Part shown: one piece after another, positions 12,918-21,155 of the stretch | How positions within the stretch are numbered: the first letter of the stretch is position 1 | Layout of the letters: each line of letters starts with the position of its first letter | IMG/VR virus record: IMGVR_UViG_3300027996_000041 | Location: 1 to 55,788 of that record | DNA length: 55,788 bases | DNA from: a virus | Direction: 5' to 3' (one strand) | Position numbers and translations under genes: made by a program | The notes under the pieces: generated by a model | What the model was told of the DNA's origin: nothing | Databases searched by the model: none | The model's input: only the letters and a program-made list of their open reading frames with translations

Positions 12918-15293
12918 TTATTGTAATAACAATGATGATATATTGTTTTTCTTTTTTATTGTGATAATTTTAGTTGCCCAATCTTTAATTAACTGATTGT
13001 GTGTTATTAAAAATATACTTGGAAACATCTCTGAACATTTCTGAAATAAATTACCAACTAAATCTAGATTCTCATCAGCTACTTTACCGAATACCTCATC
13101 AAACACTATTATATTAGGTTTTGGTAAACAACTTATTTTTGACATAACACACCTTAATGCTAAAGCTGACACTGTTTTTTCAAAACCACTACATTCGTTT
13201 AGTGGGCACTCCACTAATGCACCATTAGCTTCTTTTATTACCAAAAACTCAACTTCCTTTTTATCATTAATATCTACCACTAATTTAAATTGGGCTGTAT
13301 CTATTAATAGTCTCTCTAGTTCAGAGTTGATTAGTGGTATCACACTTTTCATAACCATTTTGATTATTCCGTTTTTACCAACCATACGAATATAAATATC
13401 GAATATCAACCTAACTTCTTCCTCAGCTTTTATTGTTTTAATATATTCTTCATTTTTACTTATTTGTATATGGTGTTGTTTAACTTCATTTTCCAATCTT
13501 TCGCCTAATTTAATTTTATTTGTTTTGTTTAATCCTAAATTATTTATTTTTGTATTATAACCTAAAATCTTACTATCTAACCCATTATTTATTTCGATAT
13601 TTTCTAAATTATCTTCATATCTTTTTTTAAGGTTTAGTTTTTCTTTCCTATCTATCCTTAATCTTTCTAAGTCTAAATCTAACTTATCCACTTTAAGTGA
13701 AGTCCTATCATATTGTGATACGGAAGATTTTATGTTATCCATTTTAACCACACTATCACTAACCTTAACTATTTTATCCTCAGTTAATTTTAATAACTTT
13801 TCGTATTCAACAATTTTATCTTTATTTTCTTTTATCTCACCACTATGGTCGACATCTACTAAACTTTGTTTACATGTCGGGCAAAACTCACCATCTTCTA
13901 ACTCAGTTATTAATTTTCTAGTGCGAGTAATTAAGGCCATATGACTATCTCTCTCTGTTTTACGTTCCCTTTCTTGTTTTACAACGTCTATATGTAATTC
14001 TTCGTCATAATCAGGCTCTACCATACTATCAAAGGAATCTTTAGCGGTCTCATAATCTTCTTTTTTCTTTTTACCTTTTTTAATTATATCCTCAACTTCC
14101 CTATCTATGTCTTCAATACGTAAATTGATGACTTCATCGTCAATATCTATTTTTTTTCCAATTAAAATTTCTTTTTTACTAGTAGCTATCTTTATGTCTG
14201 ACTCTAAATTTTTTATTTCTATAATATTTTCCTTTATTGTGTATTGTTTTTCTTTTATTTTATTGTCTAGTATTTTTATTTCACTACCCAACTCAACCAT
14301 ATTATATATGTCAGATTTTAACCCTTTAGCCCAACCCGATTTCATTTCTTTTACAATAGTTTCTTTATCCTCAATAATTTCTAAACCAATAAACCTAGAC
14401 AATATTCTACCTTTTTCTGTTGGTTTTGTGTGTATTATATCTTCTAGGTTGTCAGCGTCCGCTATTATTGTTAATAAAAAGTCATTTACTGAGCCTATAG
14501 ATTTTTTTATAAACTCTTCGGTTTCTCTTCTTTGTTCACCTTCTAAATTCTCAATTGTTTCGTCTGGTAATATTCTATAAAAAGATAGTTCTGTCCTTGT
14601 AGTGTAGTCCAAGTTATTTCTTTTTAATTTTCTAGTTACAACCCTCTCTATAATATAATCAACACCGTCAATAGTTATTTTACCTTTAACTTTAACCTCA
14701 TCACAATCACCCCTAAAAAGGTTAAACATTTTTATCGCTGTAGTACCCTTTGTTGTTGTATTAAAAAATAGGAATAGTAATAAGTCTAAAGCTAATGTTG
14801 TTTTACCACCCATATTTAATGGGTCCGATGTTATCACAGTAATACCTTCTAACTCCTTAAAAGATATTTTATTACCATCACCATAAGATAGAAAATTAGA
14901 CCACTCTAACTCCTTTATGTACCAATTCCTATACCTGTAATCTGTATCTCTTTTTTGTGATAGTTTTTCATTAACTTTGTCATCTAAACGCATTAGTCTA
15001 TCTATGTCAACATCAACTTTATTATTACTAACCCAATCTTTAAACAATTTTTTTTGGTAGTTGGTGTCCATCACGTTGTCAGATACGCTCATCTCCACAT
15101 CACCATCTTTAGCCATAACCTTTTTAGGTTTAAAAATTACCTGTGCGTTAGAATTACCGTATTTTTCGGAAATATGTTTAGCTATTCTTTTACTTCTTTC
15201 TTGTGTATAATTTTCAGGACTGTCTTCCCATATAACACGTATTTTAGCTTTAGTTGGTACCTCGGTATTGACCTTATGTATTACATTTTCCAT
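12918..15293 (-). CDS. 46: recombination nuclease ATPase subunit, gp46/Rad50/SbcC-like
   Basis: 791 residues. The ABC-type head is split: a Walker A region (LNMGGKTTLALDLLLFLFF, about residue 160) and a C-terminal signature SGFEKTVSALALR followed by Walker B, IIVFDEVFGKV (about 725-735). Long coiled coils in between surround a zinc hook CPTC near residue 470. With gp47 (16447-17247) it processes DNA ends for recombination-dependent replication and host DNA breakdown. The protein is longer than T4 gp46 (560 residues), with an extra 150-residue N-terminal region including a WSNFLSYGDGN segment. The Walker A lacks the usual Gly-x-x-Gly spacing but keeps GKT. Confidence 0.92.
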   Translation of the reverse strand: MENVIHKVNTEVPTKAKIRVIWEDSPENYTQERSKRIAKHISEKYGNSNAQVIFKPKKVMAKDGDVEMSVSDNVMDTNYQKKLFKDWVSNNKVDVDIDRLMRLDDKVNEKLSQKRDTDYRYRNWYIKELEWSNFLSYGDGNKISFKELEGITVITSDPLNMGGKTTLALDLLLFLFFNTTTKGTTAIKMFNLFRGDCDEVKVKGKITIDGVDYIIERVVTRKLKRNNLDYTTRTELSFYRILPDETIENLEGEQRRETEEFIKKSIGSVNDFLLTIIADADNLEDIIHTKPTEKGRILSRFIGLEIIEDKETIVKEMKSGWAKGLKSDIYNMVELGSEIKILDNKIKEKQYTIKENIIEIKNLESDIKIATSKKEILIGKKIDIDDEVINLRIEDIDREVEDIIKKGKKKKEDYETAKDSFDSMVEPDYDEELHIDVVKQERERKTERDSHMALITRTRKLITELEDGEFCPTCKQSLVDVDHSGEIKENKDKIVEYEKLLKLTEDKIVKVSDSVVKMDNIKSSVSQYDRTSLKVDKLDLDLERLRIDRKEKLNLKKRYEDNLENIEINNGLDSKILGYNTKINNLGLNKTNKIKLGERLENEVKQHHIQISKNEEYIKTIKAEEEVRLIFDIYIRMVGKNGIIKMVMKSVIPLINSELERLLIDTAQFKLVVDINDKKEVEFLVIKEANGALVECPLNECSGFEKTVSALALRCVMSKISCLPKPNIIVFDEVFGKVADENLDLVGNLFQKCSEMFPSIFLITHNQLIKDWATKIITIKKKNNISSLLLQ

Positions 15294-15300
15294 TATTCAG

Positions 15301-15308
15301 ATATTTAT
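15301..15308 (+). promoter_or_regulatory. ATATTTAT element in divergent gap 15294-15363
   Basis: Plus strand AGATATTTATTGTAAAAT, 55 bases before the ATG at 15364; the reverse complement (ATAAATAT) is 8 bases from the gp46 ATG. The weakest spacing match of the set. Confidence 0.25.
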
Positions 15309-15363
15309 TGTAAAATATAAACTTAATTTTTGATTAAATAAATGCTAGTAAAAAACAAATACC

Positions 15364-15630
15364 ATGAAAATACTGAGATTACCAGAAATGGTACAAAAAG
15401 TTTCATTAATGGTAAAGAACCAATCCGTACAATCACAAATAAATAATAATTCTATAACAATTTCTACCGATGTATGGGACTTTGAGTTTTTAAAGTTCGA
15501 ACAAGGTGGTTATTATATCTATGAATCCGTAACCATTAAAGATAGTGATATGGATAGTATGTGTATTGAAATTAAGAATTCCCTTATGCGTCAATTAATT
15601 TGTAAGTATGGGGTAACAATATGTTTATAA
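15364..15630 (+). CDS. hypothetical small protein, isolated plus-strand gene
   Basis: 88 residues. ATG at 15364; the stop TAA ends one base before the stop of the convergent 15631-16221 gene. Begins MKILRLPEMVQKVSLMVKNQ and has a beta-rich centre (ITISTDVWDFEFLKFEQGGYYIYESVTI written in two strands) with a C-terminal helix containing two Cys. No family recognised. Position between gp46 and gp47 on the opposite strand is unusual for a T4-like recombination cluster and suggests separate regulation. Confidence 0.6.
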   Translation: MKILRLPEMVQKVSLMVKNQSVQSQINNNSITISTDVWDFEFLKFEQGGYYIYESVTIKDSDMDSMCIEIKNSLMRQLICKYGVTICL

Positions 15631-16221
15631 TTATTCACCATATAAATCTTCTTTTATATCGTCTTTTGGTACCCATTTAATTATATTATTGAGCCCATGT
15701 TTTGGTTTTTCATGTTTTGGTTTTTCATTCTTTGGTGCCACATAATTCCTATTTTTCTCCATTTCCAACTCTATCTTTAGATTTTTTATTTGTTGTTTTA
15801 AAGTTTTAGTTGTGTTACCACCAGAGTTAGACATGTCTTTTATTGTATTACGTTCACCATCTAAATCCTCACCTAACTTAGTGATTTCACCACCAAGTTC
15901 TTTTATTTCTGCCTTTAGTTTATTAATTAATTCATTATCTGTAACCGTAACCTCCACAATTTTCTCCACCACCTTAATTACCTCGATTTCTACTGGTACC
16001 TCTCTAATAATTTCAACTTCTGTGGTTGCCGTTATAACCTTAATTACCTCTTTTTCTATTACCTCAAGTTCTTTACCGCCAATTTTAAATGGTGTTGTAC
16101 CATACTTCTCAATATTAAACCCTTGTTGTGTTGATTTAATTATAAAAGCATCAATATCTGTTATATTGTTTAATCTACAATATTCCCAAACCTCATCTTT
16201 TAGTTTTTTAGGTATTTTCAT
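15631..16221 (-). CDS. coiled-coil hypothetical protein in the gp46/47 cluster
   Basis: 196 residues. N-terminal 45 residues (MKIPKKLKDEVWEYCRLNN, then DAFIIKSTQQGFNIEKYG) look like a small helical domain that recurs in phage proteins of this group. Then a Val/Ile/Glu-rich stretch (about 50-95) and a long coiled coil (98-160) follow, and a Lys/Pro/His tail with two KPKHE copies. No catalytic motif. It may serve as a structural partner of gp46/gp47; this is from position only. Confidence 0.65.
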   Translation of the reverse strand: MKIPKKLKDEVWEYCRLNNITDIDAFIIKSTQQGFNIEKYGTTPFKIGGKELEVIEKEVIKVITATTEVEIIREVPVEIEVIKVVEKIVEVTVTDNELINKLKAEIKELGGEITKLGEDLDGERNTIKDMSNSGGNTTKTLKQQIKNLKIELEMEKNRNYVAPKNEKPKHEKPKHGLNNIIKWVPKDDIKEDLYGE

Positions 16222-16229
16222 TTACTTGT

Positions 16230-16412
16230 TTATGGGTTGTACAAATTTAATCGTTTATCCCCTATTTTTATTTTCTTAATTTCTCCATTAAAATCAATGT
16301 TCCACTCACCCTTACCTTTACACTTACATCTAGGCACTTCTTTATTTATAATTATACCATATAAAGTTTCACTTAATGGGTCTTCAAATATTACATTATC
16401 CCCTATTTCCAT
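16230..16412 (-). CDS. small SH3-like protein with CKCKG motif
   Basis: 60 residues, ATG at 16412. A predicted all-beta chain, opening with MEIGDNVIFEDPLSETLYG, typical of small SH3/KOW barrels, with two Cys in RCKCKGKGEW. It is 8 bases upstream of the ATG at 16221. Function unknown; nucleic-acid binding is plausible. Confidence 0.55.
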   Translation of the reverse strand: MEIGDNVIFEDPLSETLYGIIINKEVPRCKCKGKGEWNIDFNGEIKKIKIGDKRLNLYNP

Positions 16413-16446
16413 AATTTATGTTTTTTTACTTTCTTTAATTCACTAC

Positions 16447-17247
16447 TCACACCAACTCTTCTTCAATATCCTCTATTGAGTTTATCCTAAAAGTGTAGAA
16501 CCCATAGTCTGATTCTAAATTAATGTGTTCGTGTTCTTTTGTCCCAACGTCCCACACAACATATCCATGATTATCTACAGACTCACCAAAGTCTTGCTGT
16601 ATCATTGATGATGGTTGTACAATTGGTGTTCCATGATAATTCATTACTTGGTATAGGTGGATATCGCCACAACAAACAAAATCACAACCATCAAAAATAC
16701 TTATGTCTTGGCCATCCTCAAATTCAAAACCAATATTTGTTTTTAAACCAATTAATGGGTCGTGATATAAACCAACATATTTCTTATCACCATACTGTTC
16801 TCTTGCCTCCTCTATGTTAGGCCTCTTAGAACCTTCCATGTGACCATATAGACACCAAACTATATTATCGTCCTCATAACATCCTGTATGCTTTAAAAAT
16901 TTAAGTCTATTATCCCCCATGGTCTCAATAATAGGTGTTAAGGCATCCATTCTATCTAAGTTATTAGCTAAGAAATCGTGATTACCCAAAATAACAATAG
17001 TATCTGCCATATCACAACAACCTTTAAAAAACCAAGTAACAATATTAATTAGTTCGGGTGTCATTTGATTTTTAGAATGAACAATATCTCCAGCAATAAC
17101 AACCCTAACTTCTTCTCTAGTTAGTTCGTTATCTTCCATGTGTTGTTTTACAGAATCAAAAAATTTCTGAATCTGTTCTCTATATTCATCATGTCTTTTA
17201 TAAAGTCTGATATGGATGTCAGCACAGTGGTATAAATGTTTTATCAT
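16447..17247 (-). CDS. 47: recombination nuclease subunit, gp47/Mre11/SbcD-like phosphoesterase
   Basis: 266 residues. All motifs of the calcineurin-like metallophosphoesterase family are seen: DIH (residue 10-12), GDIVHS (about 50), GNHDFL (about 86-91), then GH near residue 134, and CCGDIHLYQ (about 192-200), giving the two-metal site. It is the nuclease partner of the Rad50-like gp46 at 12918-15293. It is shorter than T4 gp47 (339 residues), mostly at the C-terminal capping part. The ATG overlaps the stop of 17244-17531, so it belongs to the leftward series from about 20122. Confidence 0.92.
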   Translation of the reverse strand: MIKHLYHCADIHIRLYKRHDEYREQIQKFFDSVKQHMEDNELTREEVRVVIAGDIVHSKNQMTPELINIVTWFFKGCCDMADTIVILGNHDFLANNLDRMDALTPIIETMGDNRLKFLKHTGCYEDDNIVWCLYGHMEGSKRPNIEEAREQYGDKKYVGLYHDPLIGLKTNIGFEFEDGQDISIFDGCDFVCCGDIHLYQVMNYHGTPIVQPSSMIQQDFGESVDNHGYVVWDVGTKEHEHINLESDYGFYTFRINSIEDIEEELV

Positions 17248-17531
17248 AATTTAAATTCTTTTACTTGTTTTAATGGTGTGAAATCATTGTCAACTCTATA
17301 GCCATGTTGTCTAAATAAAGCATCAAATAATAATTTTCTTAATTCTCTATTACCTGAAGTGAAATCCATAATCTTTTCCAAATTCAATTCTTTTATTTCA
17401 GTTTCTCTACCAAAACGTAAAATATCAAATCTAGGGACAAGATTTTCATCATTATGGTAAGGTGTTAAATCATAACCTAGATGGCTATAATTTATTCTAA
17501 ACCATCTTTTTAATATATGATATATGTCCAT
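17244..17531 (-). CDS. hypothetical protein upstream of gp47
   Basis: 95 residues, helical, with no motif recognised. Contains aromatic residues near the N-terminus (YHILKRWFRINYSHLGYDL) and FTSGNRELRKLLFDALFRQH. It overlaps both neighbours by one to four bases, so it is translated with them. Possibly an accessory of the recombination nuclease; only position supports this. Confidence 0.6.
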   Translation of the reverse strand: MDIYHILKRWFRINYSHLGYDLTPYHNDENLVPRFDILRFGRETEIKELNLEKIMDFTSGNRELRKLLFDALFRQHGYRVDNDFTPLKQVKEFKL

Positions 17532-17926
17532 TATTTTCGTGATTTAATAAATCTATGTTTATTTACCCATTTCAAAGGTTCTAACCCTTTTTGTGATTCC
17601 CACTGCTCAACAAATAAAGCACAAATTTCAGCCTCAACATCGGTATTGGGCCAACCACTTAAATCTCGGTCATTAAGAAAAAATTCATGCGCTTGTCTAA
17701 TAAAAGATTCCACATTAGGTATGGTTTTACCTTTCTTATATATTCTATAGACTATAGGAAAAATAACATTTGAAAGTGTAGTATTCCCCATATAAGAATC
17801 ATGAGATACTACATAGTTAGCTACAAGTTCATATTTTAAAGCCAAAACAGGTTTTAAGTTTTCGGGCATTTGTTCCAAAAAACCCAATTCATACCATTTA
17901 TTTGTTATCTCTTCTATATCAAACAT
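17531..17926 (-). CDS. hypothetical helical protein
   Basis: 131 residues, largely alpha-helical (MFDIEEITNKWYELGFLEQ, then LKPVLALKYELVANYVV). Ends in a basic tail (WVNKHRFIKSRK). No family recognised. One-base overlaps with neighbours on both sides put it in the same operon as the P-loop ATPase and gp47. Confidence 0.6.
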   Translation of the reverse strand: MFDIEEITNKWYELGFLEQMPENLKPVLALKYELVANYVVSHDSYMGNTTLSNVIFPIVYRIYKKGKTIPNVESFIRQAHEFFLNDRDLSGWPNTDVEAEICALFVEQWESQKGLEPLKWVNKHRFIKSRK

Positions 17927-18333
17927 TATAGTTCGTGTTTTTTAATAAACCTATTTGGTTCTACTGTAGATTTTTTATACAATCCATCCTCATAAAAGTC
18001 CAAAATCTCCTTACATTTAATACTGTTACATGTTGTTGTAGTGTAGTAAGCATTTTCATCAACCACTAACTTATTTGACGGTAATAAATCAACCTCATCG
18101 ACAAACTGTCTCATTGTGACTGGTGACTGAAACATTTTGTGTGATGTTATAGTTCTTTTTGAACAAAAATCACCACACTTTTCATGTATATTATCTTGTA
18201 TTAACTTTCTTGTGTTTTTTTCTTTGGCCACAATTAAAGCTGTTTTATTTTTATTTTCTTTTAAAAAAGATACAACACTATTAACTAACCTTGTTGTTTT
18301 ACCACTTTGTCTTGGTTGAATTTCTACGTACAT
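17926..18333 (-). CDS. small P-loop ATPase/terminase-like fragment
   Basis: 135 residues. Walker A PRQSGKTTRLV lies at residues 7-17 and a Walker B-like strand KLVVDENAYY near residue 90. Between them KTALIVAKEKNTRKLI fits the second strand of helicase or terminase ATPase domains. The protein is too short for a full motor; it resembles the N-terminal ATPase half only, and it is a stand-alone gene with its own start and coupled neighbours. It could bind ATP in a DNA-processing complex with gp47. Substrate unknown. Confidence 0.7.
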   Translation of the reverse strand: MYVEIQPRQSGKTTRLVNSVVSFLKENKNKTALIVAKEKNTRKLIQDNIHEKCGDFCSKRTITSHKMFQSPVTMRQFVDEVDLLPSNKLVVDENAYYTTTTCNSIKCKEILDFYEDGLYKKSTVEPNRFIKKHEL

Positions 18334-18339
18334 ATTTTA

Positions 18340-18564
18340 TTACATATCTTGCATATTATTCCAGTCATACTTTTTTAGTGTTTCCAACATATCATCAGAG
18401 TCAATTAAACTTGAGAAAGCTTCCTCAATGTTGTTATAAAAATCACCTGTTGAGTGGTCACCTATTCCTACTGAATTGTCCATTAACAATTCCAAACTTG
18501 TTAACGCTTTTTCTCTTTTTTCGGTGGCTTTCGCCACTAACATTTTTAAAATTCTTTCTTTCAT
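18340..18564 (-). CDS. hypothetical small protein
   Basis: 74 residues, acidic C-terminal half (DSDDMLETLKKYDWNNMQDM) and basic N-terminus (MKERILKMLVAKATEKREK). Overlaps the 18561-18971 gene by four bases. No family recognised. Confidence 0.6.
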   Translation of the reverse strand: MKERILKMLVAKATEKREKALTSLELLMDNSVGIGDHSTGDFYNNIEEAFSSLIDSDDMLETLKKYDWNNMQDM

Positions 18565-18971
18565 TGTTCTATTTTTTTTGCTTTTATAATCATTTTTATT
18601 TTTGTGTTAAAGTTTTCTGGTATTATTGATTCAACAGATACAACATAACCACTCTCTAATAAAAGAGAACCTAATTCTTTTGCCATATCTTGTTTAATTG
18701 TGGTGATAAGTTCTTCTCTTTGGTTACCGTATGTTCTTAATATTTCTGGACTTATAACTCTTTCAACAATTACCTCTTCAATTGGTGATATTTCAAACCT
18801 TGCCGGACTTGTTTCATAATTAACGTTAATACCATCCACAACACCTATTGGGTACAACCCACCTTCCCTACTATGTGTGTTACAGTATCTTGTTGCTGAC
18901 TGAACCCAACCATTTGTGTCTAACTGTTTTTCTTTTTTAACAAATTTATGTTTTAGTTTATTTCCGTCCAT
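18561..18971 (-). CDS. hypothetical protein
   Basis: 136 residues. Basic N-terminus, a middle with THSREGGLYPIGVVDGINV and a C-terminal alpha/beta part (VVSVESIIPENFNTKIKMII). No motif identified. The ATG overlaps the stop of the DruA-like gene by one base, indicating co-translation. Confidence 0.6.
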   Translation of the reverse strand: MDGNKLKHKFVKKEKQLDTNGWVQSATRYCNTHSREGGLYPIGVVDGINVNYETSPARFEISPIEEVIVERVISPEILRTYGNQREELITTIKQDMAKELGSLLLESGYVVSVESIIPENFNTKIKMIIKAKKIEQ

Positions 18972-20122
18972 TATCTTACCATGTCCACTATTTTATTATC
19001 TATACTATATTCCGTATATATTTCCAACTCTGTTCTAATTCTATCTTCAGAACTTAATTTTTCCCATCTCTTCTGTGCTTTCTTTTTCCACCATTCATAC
19101 ATGTACTCCAAATTATGTTTATGAAAGTTTTGACCTTCTTTTAAAGGTATAGCTCCTTGGGAGTTAACGTGTTCTTTTACGTTGTCAAAACCAAAATTAG
19201 AATAGTAATATCTTTTCTTGGTTTTAGCTTTCATGCTTTCTTTGGTGAATAGGTGGAATTCTTTATAAGCCTCCTCATCGTAGTGTTTTAAATGGTTTTT
19301 GAGTATTGAAATAGCTTTATTAAACTCTCTCATTTTTGGTCCTGAAGGTTTAGGGTCAACTGTGTTACCATTCCACTCTTCTTTACCGTATAACTCCCTC
19401 ATTCTACCTCTAATTGGTTCATACACCTCTTGTGTTGGAAATAGAAATACGTCTGATTCTGTCATCGCTTGGTATCTCATAAATGGTTTAAGTCCATCAT
19501 ATTGGCTAACACCTTTTAGGTCACCATATAGTGATGTTGTTTCCATAAAACAAGTTTCAATCTTTTCACCGTACTTATCTTTTAACATATTCCTTATTTC
19601 GTGAGAACAGGCAATTAAAGCCAATAACTTCCCACCAAGACAATTAAAACCAAAAGGTTGTACTGGTACTATAATAGCCCCATTAATCATACTTCTATTA
19701 ACTTGTGTAGCGACCACTTTTTCACCAAAATAATCATTTCTAGGTTTAATAGCTAAAACTGGTGATGCCATTCTAATAAACCCCACATAAGTATTTGTGG
19801 TTGTTTCTTCTATCCCCAAGGTTATTTGCCTACCAATTTGGGGTTCTAATGGTAATGAGGTTATAATCTGTGTTGAGGGTGTGAACATTTTACCTTCAAT
19901 AACTTTTATCCTAAAATTCATGTCTTTTGGCTCTACTGTTGGGTCATTGAACATGTTTACTGTGTATTTTTCATGGTTAATGTCAACAATTTTTTCTTTT
20001 TTTCTAGCTAAAAAATAATCTTGTATCGTATCTAAATTCTCATAAAACCCAACAAAAGTGTCTCTAATTTCTAAAGTCTCTTCTTCTGTTAATAAAGGTT
20101 CGAATTCTTTTTTTTCTGCCAT
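18971..20122 (-). CDS. DUF4338/DruA-like protein
   Basis: 383 residues. The region of about residues 110-225 follows the DUF4338 plan: GFIRMASPVL, RNDYFGEK, then an N-R-S...VPVQPFGFNCLGGKLLALIACS stretch, KYGEKIETCFMETTSLYGDLKG and SQYDGL. In DruA of the Druantia anti-phage system the corresponding parts are an (A)RDEFIGW-type segment and LLETFVE...GTCYRAANW (compared from memory). The C-terminal 150 residues are helical and basic, with WWKKKAQKRWEK. Whether it blocks or mimics defence, or acts on DNA, cannot be seen. It heads the leftward operon that continues to gp47. Confidence 0.6.
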   Translation of the reverse strand: MAEKKEFEPLLTEEETLEIRDTFVGFYENLDTIQDYFLARKKEKIVDINHEKYTVNMFNDPTVEPKDMNFRIKVIEGKMFTPSTQIITSLPLEPQIGRQITLGIEETTTNTYVGFIRMASPVLAIKPRNDYFGEKVVATQVNRSMINGAIIVPVQPFGFNCLGGKLLALIACSHEIRNMLKDKYGEKIETCFMETTSLYGDLKGVSQYDGLKPFMRYQAMTESDVFLFPTQEVYEPIRGRMRELYGKEEWNGNTVDPKPSGPKMREFNKAISILKNHLKHYDEEAYKEFHLFTKESMKAKTKKRYYYSNFGFDNVKEHVNSQGAIPLKEGQNFHKHNLEYMYEWWKKKAQKRWEKLSSEDRIRTELEIYTEYSIDNKIVDMVR

Positions 20123-20125
20123 TTT

Positions 20126-20155
20126 TTTGTTTATTAATATTTTTTTATATCTTTA
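20126..20155 (+). promoter_or_regulatory. weak Bacteroidota-type promoter candidate
   Basis: TTTG (20126-20129), 18-base spacer, TATCTTTA (20148-20155), one mismatch to TAnnTTTG and a short spacer; it would give a leader of about 43 bases for the gene at 20205. Confidence 0.3.
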
Positions 20156-20204
20156 TACACCAATAGTAAGAATAATCAATAAAACAATAAACACTTTAAC
20201 TACA

Positions 20205-20501
20205 ATGAAAAAAATAATTTCAATACTAAACATTTTATTAATCTCCACAATATCTTATTCACAAATACCGATGAGTGTTGGTGTTAGTTGTGGCGATGGT
20301 AAACCGTATATTAAACAAAAAAGATTTAAACCAAAAAGTTATATTGTGATAACTGATTATGAACCTACTATGGAAGTTTTAGATTCTATTCTAAAAAAAG
20401 AGTCTTACATGCTTATTGATGGTTCTCGATGGTATATTATACCTAATAGTAAAAGAAAAAAGGTAGATAAAGCTTTGTCAAACATTGAACGTAGTGTGTA
20501 A
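20205..20501 (+). CDS. exported hypothetical protein with flavobacterial-type signal peptide
   Basis: 98 residues. ATG at 20205 is chosen over upstream in-frame starts because it begins a clear signal peptide: MKKIISILNILLISTISYSQ, with cleavage expected after SYSQ or just before. The mature part is about 78 residues, basic and beta-rich (KQKRFKPKSYIVITDYEP), containing one Cys. A plus-strand gene in a minus-strand region. It could be a periplasmic host-takeover or superinfection protein; no family recognised. Confidence 0.7.
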   Translation: MKKIISILNILLISTISYSQIPMSVGVSCGDGKPYIKQKRFKPKSYIVITDYEPTMEVLDSILKKESYMLIDGSRWYIIPNSKRKKVDKALSNIERSV

Positions 20502-20523
20502 TGATTAACATTGTGTTAATCAT
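20501..20523. terminator. perfect 10-bp inverted repeat between convergent genes
   Basis: ATGATTAACA-TTG-TGTTAATCAT; it spans the last base of the plus-strand stop and the whole stop of the minus-strand gene at 20516. The U runs are weak, so it is a possible bidirectional terminator or mRNA 3' barrier. Confidence 0.5.
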
Positions 20524-20710
20524 CTATATTACCCAACCCCCAATAAGTTTCTAAAAGGAACTTTTCTGTTTCTCTTATGTTTGGTGTAGATACCCCTAAG
20601 GCATACGGTAACCAATACCTTTCATAAAAATAAGTGGGGTCATTTTTACATTTTTCCATTTCTTTTTTTATTGAAAATATGTGATTGTATTTTTTCTTTT
20701 TAGGTTCCAA
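20516..20710 (-). CDS. hypothetical small protein
   Basis: 64 residues, basic N-terminus (MEPKKKKYNHIFSIKKEMEK) and an aromatic-rich C-terminal half with FYERYWLPYALGV and ETYWGLGN. No family recognised. Two bases from the stop of 20713-21144. Confidence 0.55.
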   Translation of the reverse strand: MEPKKKKYNHIFSIKKEMEKCKNDPTYFYERYWLPYALGVSTPNIRETEKFLLETYWGLGNIDD

Positions 20711-20712
20711 GG

Positions 20713-21144
20713 TTAAAATACTTTTGGTACCGCTTTATAGGTGTGTGTGGGTGTTTCACTTAATCTATTTAGATTTGTTTCTACATTACTAACCCATTTT
20801 ATATTGTAAAAATCATAATCCTCTAAATTTTGTCTTAAATCTACAACAAATACTTCATAACCTAACGCTCTATTTAGTTGTAAGGTTAGTTGTATCATAT
20901 TACATTGGTCATTGTGATTATAAGGTATTGCCAACCCATCATCGGTTAAAAGTGTTACATTAGAGTAGTAAGTGGTTTCGAATAAATTACCACACCAGTG
21001 TCTCATCATTTCTAATTTTCTATTAGTATCTGTTGTTGTGTTAGCTCTAGGGTGTGAACCCCACATAGACCAACACCTATAAAAAAACGTTTGTAAGTTT
21101 CCATACATTCTGAATTCACTATCATTAAATTCTTTTTCCATCAT
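20713..21144 (-). CDS. hypothetical protein with Cys/His-rich N-terminus
   Basis: 143 residues. Contains FFYRCWSMWGSHPRA and MMRHWCGNLFE in the first half, and a strand-helix pattern (LGYEVFVVDLRQNLEDYDF) in the second, suggesting an alpha/beta fold. No family identified. It lies between two small genes in the leftward replication cluster. Confidence 0.6.
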   Translation of the reverse strand: MMEKEFNDSEFRMYGNLQTFFYRCWSMWGSHPRANTTTDTNRKLEMMRHWCGNLFETTYYSNVTLLTDDGLAIPYNHNDQCNMIQLTLQLNRALGYEVFVVDLRQNLEDYDFYNIKWVSNVETNLNRLSETPTHTYKAVPKVF

Positions 21145-21155
21145 ACTCAGTCTTT

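Noticed and set aside
16242-16249. TAAATTTG as promoter for 15631-16221
   Set aside because: No -33 box, and it lies inside the 16230-16412 gene.
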